Below are positions 1 to 12,270 of a DNA stretch of 64,000 bases, one piece after another; position 1 is the first letter of the stretch, and the number at the start of each line of letters is the position of its first letter. The DNA lies in the NCBI GenBank assembly GCA_034509925.1, contig CM067530.1, positions 62,001 to 126,000 of the forward strand. Direction: 5' to 3'. Origin of the DNA: Hirudinaria manillensis. Lineage: Eukaryota; Annelida; Clitellata; Hirudinida; Hirudinidae. Under the pieces are notes generated by a model, which was given only the letters and a program-made list of their open reading frames with translations, did not search any database and had not been told where the DNA came from. The position numbers and the translations under genes are program-made.

Positions 1-784
1 ATTGTTTAATGGATTTCAGGGCTAAGTCTATTGGACCAAAGCTCCTCGGAATACGGCGAAAAATTCACCGAAAACCGGGCAAAAATCCGCTAAATATTAA
101 AACCCGAACCCGCCATCTATCGACGAAAGTTTCATGGGCTCCAGGGCCCAGTCCAAAGGACCAAAACCCCTCGGAATACGATCGAAAATTCATCTGAAAC
201 CGAGAGTGAACCTACCATCTGTCGACGGAAACTAGAATTTAATTGACTTCATGGTTATCCAGAAAACCGTGTTGCCTATAATTCTCCTGGCAATATCTCA
301 TTTGACATCAATATGTTTGGCACTACTTTATGAGTCTAAAAACTGACTCTCTCTTAAAAATAAAAAATCTCTCTTGCGATCAACTCGAATAAATATTTGC
401 GAAGATCGTTTAAAAGGCAATTAATCTTCGTCACGGACCCCCAACGAGCCTACAAGCGACCTGACACGAACATTTCCAAGACGAGCAGCCATGCTGACGA
501 GACACCCCCCATGGTTGTCTGTCTACACCGCCAGTATCCAGTGGGAACTGCTCAACGAGACACGTCATTAGAACGACTGGCTAATGACTATTTCGATCGT
601 GGTTAAATAGCCACGTTTTTCCGTTTTGATCTACATTTTCCACCTTCGAGGGTTGTACGACAACCGAGGGCCTAGTGGTATAAAAATGTTTTTAAATAAA
701 TGTTTTTTAAAAAATGTATTAAACGGATTATCGTATCAATGTTCGTCTTGTTTCTGCCACAAGGTTAGCATCCGAGTTTTGGTG

Positions 785-1497
785 AGTTACGATTAATCTA
801 ATCCGACGCTGCACATAAATCTCTGCAAAAATTTATATCTTGCATTCTAGCATTATTCTTTACAATGGAATTGCAATTGTTTTCCATTGTGTTTGCATTA
901 TAAGGCAAAGGTAGCTCGGTTTAAACAACATTCGCTACGATATGAATACACGCTAGATGGCGCAGAAACCTGTAATAATTGCAAGTTGTACATCAGGGTC
1001 GTTATAAATCAAGATTAATCTAATCCGAAATTATACACGGCTACTTACAAATGTTATATCTTGCATTCTGGCTCATATTCTTGCTACTGGAATTACAATA
1101 GCTTTTTTCCATCGCATAAGAATACCCGCTAGATGTCGCTTTAATGATTACAAAATTTACATCAGGGTCGTTATAAATCAGGATTAATCTAATCCGACAT
1201 TATACACGGCTACATACAAATGTTAGATCTTGCATTCTAGCTCATATTCTTGCTACTGGAATTACAATAGCTTTTTTCCATCGCATAAGAATACCCGCTA
1301 GATGTCGCTTTAATGATTGCAAGATTTGCATCAAGGTCGTTATAAATCGGGATTAAAATAATCCGATATTATACACGGCTACATACAAATGCCATATCTT
1401 GCATTCAGGCTCATATTCTTGCTAATTGGAATTACAATAGCTTTTTCCATAGCATAAGAATACCCGCTAGATGTCGCTCAAAGGATTGCAAGACTTA
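785..1497. repeat. 169-176 bp tandem array (about 4 units)
   Basis: Each unit has the order: a GTCGTTATAAATC-like opening, 'GATTAATCTAATCCGA', 'CTTGCATTC', a TGGAATTACAATAG-like stretch, then the box CGCTAGATGTCGC. The box starts at 951, 1127, 1296 and 1465, so spacings are 176, 169 and 169 bp. The first unit is the most diverged and has the variant CGCTAGATGGCGC. The same array recurs at about 7923-8635 in the second copy. Confidence 0.85.
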
Positions 1498-1518
1498 ACA
1501 ATAATAATAGTAATGATG

Positions 1519-1580
<62 letters not shown>

Positions 1581-1617
1581 GTTAATAAACCCTAACCCTA
1601 ACCCCTAACCCTAACCC

Positions 1618-1663
<46 letters not shown>

Positions 1664-1825
1664 TATAATAATAATAATAATAATAGTAATAACAATAATA
1701 ACAATAATAATAGTAATGATGATAATAATAACAATAATAATAGCAACAATAATAATAATAATAATAATAATATTAATAACATTAATAATAATTATAATAA
1801 TAACAATAACGATAATAATAATAAT

Positions 1826-1869
<44 letters not shown>

Positions 1870-1915
1870 GAATAAGAATAAGAATAAGAATAAGTAGAAG
1901 AAGAAGAAGAAGCCA
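1498..1915. repeat. AAT microsatellite with embedded telomeric repeats
   Basis: This is a long (AAT)n tract with AAC, AGT and ATG variants, drifting into AAGAAT and AAG repeats at its right end. Near 1588-1620 it is interrupted by five CCCTAA-type repeats, one with an extra C. The long isoleucine open frame over this tract is a translation artefact. The second copy (8636-9022) is about 27 bp shorter, as expected from microsatellite slippage. Confidence 0.9.
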
Positions 1916-2282
1916 CCAAATAAGGACACTCGTTAGATGTCGCCAAAATATATCGATTCTCGTGATAACGACTAATCAACTATTTGCGACAAATTATATA
2001 GCACTCACTCCTTGGTCACCTTCCTCGAACAATATTAGCCGTAAAATTCGACTAATTACGGATCCGCTCTAAGGAGCGTAGGTCGTAAAAAGCGGTCTCA
2101 CGATTAAAGCAAATGTTTTCTTCTGCGAAAGCGGAACGACATTTTTTTCTCCTATCTTAACCCTAACCGTGTCAATACCATCGTAGGAGGAAACAATTTT
2201 CTTTAATCATTGAGTACGGCAATCAATCGAGGATTTTGACAATCTCAGAAGATAACTAATTAATAAGAGAGAATATAACGAC

Positions 2283-2815
2283 TCCCGTAAGGAAACGTCC
2301 CAATGTGCCGAGATTCACTGCGAGTTTTAACCGTCAAACGGCTATTTCTCAATGCATAATCTCTTATTTACAATAAATCCGAATGGATTTAAATCGACTC
2401 GATTTGCAGTCTCCAGAATTTTTTTAAAAAAGCCCCCGATTAAGATGAAAACTTCATCGAAAACCGGACGAGAACCTGCCACCTGTCGACGAGTATTAAA
2501 CATTTCAGTTAGCTGATTCCCGGAAATGAAAATTCATCAAATACGGGTCGGGAATCGGTTATCTGTCACTGTTTAATGGATTTCAGGGCTCAGTCCATTC
2601 GACCAAAGCTCCTCGGAATACGGTGAATAATTCACCGAAAACCGGGCAAAAATCCGCCAAATATTAAAACCCGAACCAGCAATCTATCGACGGAAATTTC
2701 ATGGTCTCCAGGGCTCAATCCAAAGGACCAAAACCCCTCGGAATACGATCAAAAATTCATCGGAAACCGAGATTGAATCCGCCATTTCTGTCGAGATAAG
2801 CTAAAATTTAAAATT
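2283..2815. repeat. Diverged copy of the 6870-7375 subtelomeric block
   Basis: This stretch matches 6870-7375 along its length with scattered substitutions and small gaps. Shared phrases include 'AACCGTCAAACGGC', 'CTCAATGCATAATCTCT', 'AAAACTTCATCGAAAACCGG' and 'ACGGGTCGGGAATC'. Its right part is a diverged relative of positions 1-235. It shows that the subtelomere holds at least three generations of the same block. Confidence 0.8.
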
Positions 2816-5800
2816 ATCGTACACTCTGGAAGAACATCCGCCAGATGCCGCATAAATTAATCGATTCTCAGCAAATTGACTGATCGATTTTTTGATCCTG
2901 CGTCTAGGCTATAATTTATAAATGTATAAATTAAAATGTAGGAGGACCCTCAAATTGAAAAATAATTTAAGTCCATCCTACATTAACCATTGTTCTTAGA
3001 CTCCTTCTTAATACTTCCGACAAGAACTTTCGCTAGAGGTCGCTGAAATTAAACTTTCGATAATCCAATTTGTCAAATTTTTAATCTCACATTATAAACT
3101 TCTACGCTAGTTCTTACAAGTCATTCTTCTCTTCTTTTCTTTCTACTTAACCCACCAGAGATCGCTGAAATTTATCGATTCTCGTCAATGCGATCTATCG
3201 ATACTAGTTTCGTACCGAGCGCCTATTTTATGAATTTATATTATATAAATTTATATAAACTAAGGCATTTATCCGTAGGACTCATTTTAAATTTATCCTA
3301 CACTCTGGAAATTCCTTTGATCCCAAATAAGAACGCCCGCTAGATGTCGCGGAAACTAATCGATTCTCAGCAAACTGACTTATCGATTTTTTGATCCTGC
3401 GTCTAGACTATAATTTATAAATGTATAAATTAAATTGTAGGAGGACCCTGAAATTGAAAAATAATTTAAGTCTATCCAACGTTAACCATTGTTCTTAGAC
3501 TCCTTCTTAATACTTTCGACAAGAACCTTCGCTAGAGGTCGCTGAAATTAAACTTTCGATAATCCAATTTGTCAAATTTTTAATCTCACATATTGTAAAC
3601 TTCTACGCTAGCTCTTACAAGTCATTCTTCCTTTCTTTCTTCTTAACCCACCAGAGATCGCTGAAATTTATCGATTCTCGTCAACACGATCTATCGATAC
3701 TAGTTTCGTACCGAGCGTCTATTTGATGAATTTATATTTATATTATATAAATTTATATAAATTAAGGCATTTATCCGTAGGACTCATTTTAAATTAAAAA
3801 ATAATTTAAATTTATCCTACACTCTGGAAATTCCTTTGATCCCAAATAAGAACGCCCGCTAGATGTCGCGGAAACTAATCGATTCTCAGCAAACTGACTT
3901 ATCGATATTTTGATCCTGCGTCTAGACTATAATTTATAAATGTATAAATTAAAATGTAGGAGGACCCTTAAATTGAAAAATAATTTAAGTCCATCCTACG
4001 TTAACCATTGTTCTTAGACTTCTTCTTAATACTTTCGACAAGAACTTTCGCTAGAGGTCGCTGAAATTAAACTTTCGATAATCCAATTTGTCAAATTTTA
4101 ATCTCACATATTGTAAACTTCTACGCTAGCTCTTACAAGTCATTCTTCCTTTCTTCCTTCTTTCTTCTTAACCCACCAGAGATCGCTGAAATTTATCGAT
4201 TCTCGTCAACACGATCTATCGATACTAATTTCGTACCGAGCGCCTATTTTATGAATTTATATTTATATTATATAAATTTATATAAATTAAGGCATTTATC
4301 CGTAGGACTCATTTTAAATTAACGAATAATTTAAACTTATCCTACACTCTGGAAATTCCTTTGATCCCAAATAAGAACGCCCGCTAGATGTCGCGGAAAC
4401 TAATCGATTCTCAGCAAACTGACTTATCGATATTTTGATCCTGCGTCTAGACTATAATTTATAAATGCATAAATTAAAATGTAGGAGGACCCTTAAATTG
4501 AAAAATAATTTAAGTCCATCCTACGTTAACCATGGTTCTTAGACTTCTTCTTTCTTCTTAATACTTTCAACAAGAACTTTCGCTAGAGGTCGCTGAAATT
4601 AAACTTTTGATAATCCAATTTGTCAAATTTTAATCTCACATATTGTAAACTTCTACGCTAGCTCTTACAAGTCATTCTTCCTTTCTTCCTTCTTTCTTCT
4701 TAACCCACCAGAGATCGCTGAAATTTATCGATTCTCGTCAACACGATCTATCGATACTAATTTCGTACCGAGCGCCTATTTTATGAATTTATATTTATAT
4801 TATATAAATTTATATAAATTAAGGCATTTATCCGTAGGACTCATTTTAAATTAACGAATAATTTAAACTTATCCTACACTCTGGAAATTCCTTTGATCCC
4901 AAATAAGAACGCCCGCTAGATGTCGCGGAAACTAATCGATTCTCAGCAAACTGACTTATCGATTTTTTGATCCTGCGTCTAGACTATAATTTATAAATGT
5001 ATAAATTAAAATGTAGGAGGACCCTTAAATTGAAAAATAATTTAAGTCCATCCTACGTTAACCATTGTTCTTAGACTTCTTCTTAATACTTTCGACAAGA
5101 ACTTTCGCTAGAGGTCGCTGAAATTAAACTTTCGATAATCCAATTTGTCAAATTTTTAATCTCACATTATAAACTTCTACGCTAGTTCTTACAAGTCATT
5201 CTTCTCTTCTTTTCTTTCTACTTAACCCACCAGAGATCGCTGAAATTTATCGATTCTCGTCAACGCGATCTATCGATACTAGTTTCGTACCGAGCGCCTA
5301 TTTTATGAATTTAGATTTATATTATATAAATTTATATAAACTAAGGCATTTATCCGTAGGACTCATTTTAAATTAACGAATAATTTAAACTTATCCTACA
5401 CTCTGGAAATTCCTTTGATCCCAAATAAGAACGCCCGCTAGATGTCGCGGAAACTAATCGATTCTCAGCAAACTGACTTATCGATTTTTTGATCCTGCGT
5501 CTAGACTATAATTTATAAATGTATAAATTAAAATGTAGGAGGACCCTTAAATTGAAAAATAATTTAAGTCCATCCTACGTTAACCATTGTTCTTAGACTT
5601 CTTCTTAATACTTTCGACAAGAACTTTCGCTAGAGGTCGCTGAAATTAAACTTTCGATAATCCAATTTGTCAAATTTTTAATCTCACATTATAAACTTCT
5701 ACGCTAGTTCTTACAAGTCATTCTTCTCTTCTTTTCTTTCTACTTAACCCACCAGAGATCGCTGAAATTTATCGATTCTCGTCAACGCGATCTATCGATA

Positions 5801-6865
5801 CTAGTTTCGTACCGAGCGCCTATTTTATGAATTTAGATTTATATTATATAAATTTATATAAACTAAGGCATTTATCCGTAGGACTCATTTTAAATTAACG
5901 AATAATTTAAATTTATCCTACACTCTGGAAATTCCTTTGATCCCAAATAAGAACGCCCGCTAGATGTCGCGGAAACTAATCGATTCTCAGCAAATTGACT
6001 TATCGATTTTTTGATCCTGCGTCTAGGCTCTAATTTATAAATGTATAAATTAATACGTAGGAGGACTCTTAAATTGAAAAATAATTTAAGTCCACCCTAC
6101 GTTAACCATGGTTCTTAGACTTCTTCTTTCTTCTTAATACTTTCAACAAGAACTTTCGCTAGAGGTCACTGAAATTAAACTTTCGATAATCCGATTTGTC
6201 GAATTTATAATCTCACATATTGTAAACTTCCACGCTAGTTCTTACATTCATTCATTTTCTTTTCTTTTTACCAGAGATCGCTGAAATTTATCGATTCTCG
6301 TCAACTCGATCTATCGATACTAATTTCGTACCGAGCGCCTATTTTATGAATTTAGATTTATATTATATAAATTTATATAAACTAAGGCATTTATCCGTAG
6401 GACTCATTTTAAATTAACGAATAATTTAAATTTATCCTACACTCTGGAAATTCCTTTGATCCCAAATAAGAACGCCCGCTAGATGTCGCGGAAACTAATC
6501 GATTCTCAGCAAACTGACTTATCGATATTTTGATCCTGCGTCTAGACTATAATTTATAAATGCATAAATTAAAATGTAGGAGGACCCTTAAATTGAAAAA
6601 TAATTTAAGTCCATCCTACGTTAACCATGGTTCTTAGACTTCTTCTTTCTTCTTAATACTTTCAACAAGAACTTTCGCTAGAGGTCGCTGAAATTAAACT
6701 TTCGATAATCCAATTTGTCGAATTTATAATCTCACATATTGTAAACTTCTACGCTAGTCCTTACAATCAATTCATTCAATTTCTTTTCTTTCTACCAGAG
6801 ATCACTGAAACTTATCGATTCTCGTCAACTCGATCTATCGATTCTAATTTCGTAATGAGCACCTC
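2816..6865. repeat. Subtelomeric satellite, about 520 bp unit, more than 7 copies
   Basis: The phrase 'GAACGCCCGCTAGATGTCGC' starts at 3331, 3850, 4375, 4907, 5429, 5951 and 6470, so units are 519-532 bp. A diverged unit precedes them from about 2840. Each unit holds three related boxes: CGCTAGATGTCGC, CGCTAGAGGTCGC and CACCAGAGATCGC. In the unit at 3331 they start at 3338, 3530 and 3649. Boxes one and three are followed by ATCGATTCTC and, about 28 bp on, by another ATCGAT. Units also share 'AAATTGAAAAATAATTTAAG' and CT-rich runs. No coding potential is seen. Confidence 0.92.
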
Positions 6866-7138
6866 CCGCAAGGAAGCGTTCCAATGTGCAGAGATTCACT
6901 GCGAGTGTTAACCGTCAAACGGCTATTTCTCAATGCATAATCTCTCAAATCCGAATGGATTTAAATCGACTCGATTTGCATTCTCCAGAGCTTTTTTGAA
7001 AAACCCCCGATTTAGATGAAAACTTCATCGAAAACCGGGCGAGAACCTGCCACCTGTCGACGGATATTAAACATTTCAGTTAACTGACTCCCGGAGATGA
7101 AAATTCATCAAAAACGGGTCGGGAATCTGTTATCTGTC

Positions 7139-8656
7139 ATTGTTTAATGGATTTCAGGGCTAAGTCTATTGGACCAAAGCTCCTCGGAATACGGCGAAAA
7201 ATTCACCGAAAACCGGGCAAAAATCCGCTAAATATTAAAACCCGAACCCGCCATCTATCGACGAAAGTTTCATGGGCTCCAGGGCCCAGTCCAAAGGACC
7301 AAAACCCCTCGGAATACGATCGAAAATTCATCTGAAACCGAGAGTGAACCTACCATCTGTCGACGGAAACTAGAATTTAATTGACTTCATGGTTATCCAG
7401 AAAACCGTGTTGCCTATAATTCTCCTGGCAATATCTCATTTGACATCAATATGTTTGGCACTACTTTATGAGTCTAAAAACTGACTCTCTCTTAAAAATA
7501 AAAAATCTCTCTTGCGATCAACTCGAATAAATATTTGCGAAGATCGTTTAAAAGGCAATTAATCTTCGTCACGGACCCCCAACGAGCCTACAAGCGACCT
7601 GACACGAACATTTCCAAGACGAGCAGCCATGCTGACGAGACACCCCCCATGGTTGTCTGTCTACACCGCCAGTATCCAGTGGGAACTGCTCAACGAGACA
7701 CGTCATTAGAACGACTGGCTAATGACTATTTCGATCGTGGTTAAATAGCCACGTTTTTCCGTTTTGATCTACATTTTCCACCTTCGAGGGTTGTACGACA
7801 ACCGAGGGCCTAGTGGTATAAAAATGTTTTTAAATAAATGTTTTTTAAAAAATGTATTAAACGGATTATCGTATCAATGTTCGTCTTGTTTCTGCCACAA
7901 GGTTAGCATCCGAGTTTTGGTGAGTTACGATTAATCTAATCCGACGCTGCACATAAATCTCTGCAAAAATTTATATCTTGCATTCTAGCATTATTCTTTA
8001 CAATGGAATTGCAATTGTTTTCCATTGTGTTTGCATTATAAGGCAAAGGTAGCTCGGTTTAAACAACATTCGCTACGATATGAATACACGCTAGATGGCG
8101 CAGAAACCTGTAATAATTGCAAGTTGTACATCAGGGTCGTTATAAATCAAGATTAATCTAATCCGAAATTATACACGGCTACTTACAAATGTTATATCTT
8201 GCATTCTGGCTCATATTCTTGCTACTGGAATTACAATAGCTTTTTTCCATCGCATAAGAATACCCGCTAGATGTCGCTTTAATGATTACAAAATTTACAT
8301 CAGGGTCGTTATAAATCAGGATTAATCTAATCCGACATTATACACGGCTACATACAAATGTTAGATCTTGCATTCTAGCTCATATTCTTGCTACTGGAAT
8401 TACAATAGCTTTTTTCCATCGCATAAGAATACCCGCTAGATGTCGCTTTAATGATTGCAAGATTTGCATCAAGGTCGTTATAAATCGGGATTAAAATAAT
8501 CCGATATTATACACGGCTACATACAAATGCCATATCTTGCATTCAGGCTCATATTCTTGCTAATTGGAATTACAATAGCTTTTTCCATAGCATAAGAATA
8601 CCCGCTAGATGTCGCTCAAAGGATTGCAAGACTTAACAATAATAATAGTAATGATG

Positions 8657-8709
<53 letters not shown>

Positions 8710-8746
8710 GTTAATAAACCCTAACCCTAACCCCTAACCCTAACCC

Positions 8747-8787
<41 letters not shown>

Positions 8788-8942
8788 GTAATAATAATAA
8801 TAATAGTAACAATAATAACAATAATAATAGTAATGATGATAATAATAACAATAATAATAGCAACAATAATAATAATAATAATAATAATATTAATAACATT
8901 AATAATAATTATAATAATAACAATAACGATAATAATAATAAT

Positions 8943-8980
<38 letters not shown>

Positions 8981-9279
8981 GAATAAGAATAAGAATAAGA
9001 ATAAGTAGAAGAAGAAGAAGAAGCCACCAAATAAGGACACTCGTTAGATGTCGCCAAAATATATCGATTCTCGTGATAACGACTAATCAACTATTTGCGA
9101 CAAATTATATAGCACTCACTCCTTGGTCACCTTCCTCGAACAATATTAGCCGTAAAATTCGACTAATTACGGATCCGCTCTAAGGAGCGTAGGTCGTAAA
9201 AAGCGGTCTCACGATTAAAGCAAATGTTTTCTTCTGCGAAAGCGGAACGACATTTTTTTCTCCTATCTTAACCCTAACC
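7139..9279. repeat. Subtelomeric duplicated segment, copy B
   Basis: Second, nearly identical copy of 1-2168, including the tandem array (box starts near 8089, 8265, 8434 and 8603), the AAT microsatellite and the embedded CCCTAA repeats near 8718-8749. At its right end the sequence CTTAACCCTAACC, which is a single partial telomeric motif in copy A, opens directly into a longer CCCTAA tract. Confidence 0.9.
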
Positions 9280-9325
9280 CTAACCCTAACCCTAACCCTA
9301 ACCCTAACCCTAACCCTAACCCTAG
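9270..9325. repeat. Interstitial telomeric tract (CCCTAA)8 plus CCCTAG
   Basis: Eight perfect CCCTAA hexamers are followed by one CCCTAG. The strand orientation is that of a left chromosome end, with the C-rich strand running 5' to 3' toward the interior. All shorter CCCTAA tracts further left have the same orientation. The tract is the border between the repetitive subtelomere and single-copy, gene-bearing DNA. Confidence 0.95.
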
Positions 9326-10693
9326 CAAAATTTCTATTTGTACCGGGGAGCTATAATTGTGATGTAGATATTCTGGAACGCCTTTGAACGAGCTATTTAA
9401 ATATTTAAAGAAATTTTTCAAAACAAAATGACAAGTGGAAAAAGCGCCATACGAATGATCTGAGAAATTAAGGAGTACTTATAATAAGGTCACACATCAC
9501 CTTATACTGGTGCACTAGCATCGTGTTGTGGATTTTCTTAGAGGTTTTTTAATGTGCTGTTAGAATGCGGACAAAATATTTTGCCAGCCTGAGGAAAGCT
9601 CGCTAAACCATGAAAGGAGAAGATGATGGGAGCTGGGGAACATTTATAATAAGGTCATAGAGCATTTTATATAACAGAAGCACAGATTTGAAAGGCAGCA
9701 AGCTTGAGTTAGAGCCACTGGTGCTTGGAAATTCTATAATCAAAACTTGATCCAATACCTACTCGTCAATTTCATAAAGCTTCGCATGTTTTTGTTCCCT
9801 TCCTTTTGCACCTATTCAATAAATCCTTACTCCTGGACCAAGTTCCCCAGTCCTTCAAGACAGCACAAATTTGGCAGTGTTATTCGCCACAACAAACACA
9901 TAAAGAGTCTTAATATTTTTACAACCCCAAGAAGTGGTGCCTTTTTTATAAGGACGTAGGGCAGTTTGCAACTTTCGCAGGACCACCTTTCAACGAACTA
10001 TTGTGGTTTTAATTGTTGAGATAGATAATTTTCATTAAAAGCGAATTTAAAGTCAAGATACAATTAAAGCTTAAACATCGTCTTCAATGACTTTAGTTTA
10101 CTCCGCCAATAAAAACGTTCGGAGACGAAAATGCGAAAAGTGCTGCGCATATCATCTCCCTTAATTGTCTGCCAGATTGTAAGTCTTCTGGTAATGCTCA
10201 TCAGTACCTTTATATCCTTTCGTGGTAAAATTGCACACTCTAAAAATCGGGTGAATAAATGTAAATGTAGCAATCTCATTGGAGTGCCTATATAAAAACT
10301 TAACTACTTAATGATTGTGTTGCTTAAGAAAACAACTTCGACACGACACCATCAATAAGTTACCAACTCTGATCTGGATATATTTAAAATTACCATAAGA
10401 TCTAGCCCGATCCATAAAGATTATTCTAGATTCCAATGAAGATAAAAATTTACTAGGTGTAATATAAAGCACAATTGGTTTTTGTCACTTTCTATGGTTT
10501 ACATAGTAAAAAATATCAATATTTTTAAAGTATGTTTTTATTATTATTTAAATATTAAATAAATTTGTATAAAAACAACATTTTTATACAATTACACTTT
10601 AATCGATTATCTTTGCAATAATTCAAGTTCTCTACGGCTCTTAAACAAAAGGACCTATAGCTCTTATTACCGCTGCAACTTTGATATCGGAGG
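9326..10693. other. Non-coding stretch between telomeric tract and ISY1
   Basis: I see no recognisable gene. The phrase 'TTATAATAAGGTCA' occurs twice (near 9480 and 9643), which suggests a weak local repeat. The right part (from about 10500) is AT-rich and should hold the ISY1 promoter and 5' UTR. Confidence 0.5.
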
Positions 10694-12071
10694 ATGGTAT
10701 GTCACTGCGCGAGATTTCATTTTTCCAACGGAGCTTCAACTCCCATAATTTTGTAGTCATTGTTTAATTATAGCGGCAATTTTTTTTCATTTGAGTATTG
10801 ATAACAAATCTTCCATTTACAAAGAGTCACATTAATATTTATGTTTAGCTACTTGAACTACTAAGCAAAGTTAAATAGCTTTAATATTCAATAGTTTTAT
10901 AGATTTGTAATTTTATGCATTGAAATTACAATGACATCCTTTATTTATAGGCGAGAAATTCGGAAGAGGCTATGTAAGTTTTATTTGTACTGGTTGAAGT
11001 GATGTTGTGATTTAAGGCTTTAAATTAACAAAAATTAGGACAACTCTGGCCAGATGGAGGGCTGCTAATATTGAAAACAAAAAAGCAAAGGTTATTTCTG
11101 AGTTGATATTAACTTTAACATTTTTGAATGGTAATAATCAAATATCAACATGATGTTGCAGGAGGTGAGGCCATTTCTAGCAACTGAATGTGATAATTTA
11201 CAAAAAGCAGAAAAATTCAGACGGGAGATAATTGGAGAGATCTCTAGATCGGTTGCACAAGTTCAAAATGGTAATGCTACAAATATTAATATCAGTAAGG
11301 CTCTTGTTAATGCATTTTATTATTACAGCTGGATTAGGAGAATTCAAGCTACGAGAGTTGAATGATGAAATAAATAAGAAGCTAAGGGAGAAAGGGCACT
11401 GGGAAGATAGAATTAAGGAGCTTGGAGGGCATGACTTCTGGGTAGGTTCATTCAGTGCAGTATGGCCAAGCATGGTAGTAATAAGTCTTAAAATAACTTA
11501 TTAATTGCTTGTAAGCATTTTCCTGTAGTTTTTACCTTTAAGCAAGTTTTGTGGATACTGATAAAATCTATGCAATTAGTTATGTTTTGTTGTGGCCATG
11601 GGGAAACATTGATTTTCAGCTATTTGCCTGTTCAAGTGTTCTGAATTAGGAGATGGTTGATAACACAAACTATAAATCCAAATTTGATTTCAATATTTGG
11701 GTCTATTCATATTGTCGAATGATTTGGGAGAGTACCCAAGCTAAATTTTATGTTATTGTTTGAAGAGATTTGGTCCAAGGATGTTGGACCATGAAGGCAG
11801 GGAGATACCAGGAAACAGAGGTTACAAGTTAGTCATTGACATAGATTTAAATTAAAATTGTTTGCATTTTGAATGTTTTACATTTTGCATTGATCGAAGC
11901 ACTTTGACTAAAATACACTTGCAGGTATTTTGGAGCCACTAGAGATCTACCTGGTGTGAGGGAATTGTTTGAGAGAGCACGTGAGATTAACTCTAATAAA
12001 TATGCTATGATGTTTTATACATTTGGACTATTATTTTTAGCTCCTCCTCTGACGCGAAAAACTAGAGCTGA
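10694..12071 (+). pseudogene. ISY1: ISY1 pre-mRNA splicing factor, N-terminal half only
   Basis: ISY1 (Syf3-interacting protein) belongs to the NineTeen-associated spliceosome complex in the nucleus. Eight coding exons join in phase: 10694-10696 (the ATG, before a GTATGT donor), 10951-10973, 11039-11090, 11162-11270, 11329-11441, 11766-11827, 11925-11980 and 12041-12071. They give about 149 residues with ISY1 hallmarks: MARNSEEAMTTLARWRAA, RPFLATEC, REIIGEISR, NAGLGEFKLRELNDEIN, KGHWEDRIKELGG, MLDHEGREIPGNRGYKYFGA, DLPGVRELFE and TRKTRAE. Known family members are about 285 residues and continue with a conserved AIDxxYYGY segment. I cannot find that part in this window. Reading on gives a TGA at 12073-12075, while a possible donor (GA then GTGATT) also lies there. 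A Penelope-like fragment follows within 200 bases. The gene is therefore either 3'-truncated or interrupted. The preserved frame and splice sites mean the break is recent or the 3' half lies elsewhere. Confidence 0.85.
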
Positions 12072-12270
12072 GTGATTCGACGAGTTTTTAATAAGTGAAT
12101 ATGCAATCTGTACGTCATTTTTTCCACGGAAAATACGTTTGAAGAATTTTCTGGGAACATACGACTCTCTGTTACTTCTTTATTTCAATGCTTGCGTAGC
12201 AATTCTTGGTGTTGCAGTTAATATTTCTTGTCCTAATCTGATTCTAATTTTATTGGGATCCCAATAACTT

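Larger units (their letters stand above)
1..2168. repeat. Subtelomeric duplicated segment, copy A
   Basis: This segment recurs at 7139-9279 with a constant offset of 7138 bases up to the microsatellite. I saw no differences outside the microsatellite in the parts I compared. It contains, in order, a GC-richer block with the phrases 'CTCGGAATACG' and 'AAAACCGGGCAAAAAT', a 169-176 bp tandem array, an AAT microsatellite interrupted by CCCTAA repeats, and a closing block that ends in CTTAACCCTAACC. The short open frames in it (for example 9-197 and 397-606) are copied along with the DNA and resemble no protein I know, so I do not call genes here. Confidence 0.9.

Noticed and set aside
9..606. Open frames of 62 and 69 codons, each present twice in the window
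   Set aside because: They are duplicated only because the whole subtelomeric block is. They have no start context, domain or codon pattern that supports a gene.
1716..2072. 118-codon isoleucine-rich open frame (and its copies at 8785-9183 and 8711-8899)
   Set aside because: It is the translation of an AAT microsatellite, not a gene.
2816..6865. CRISPR array
   Set aside because: Units are about 520 bp without short repeat-spacer structure, and the genome is eukaryotic. It is a satellite.
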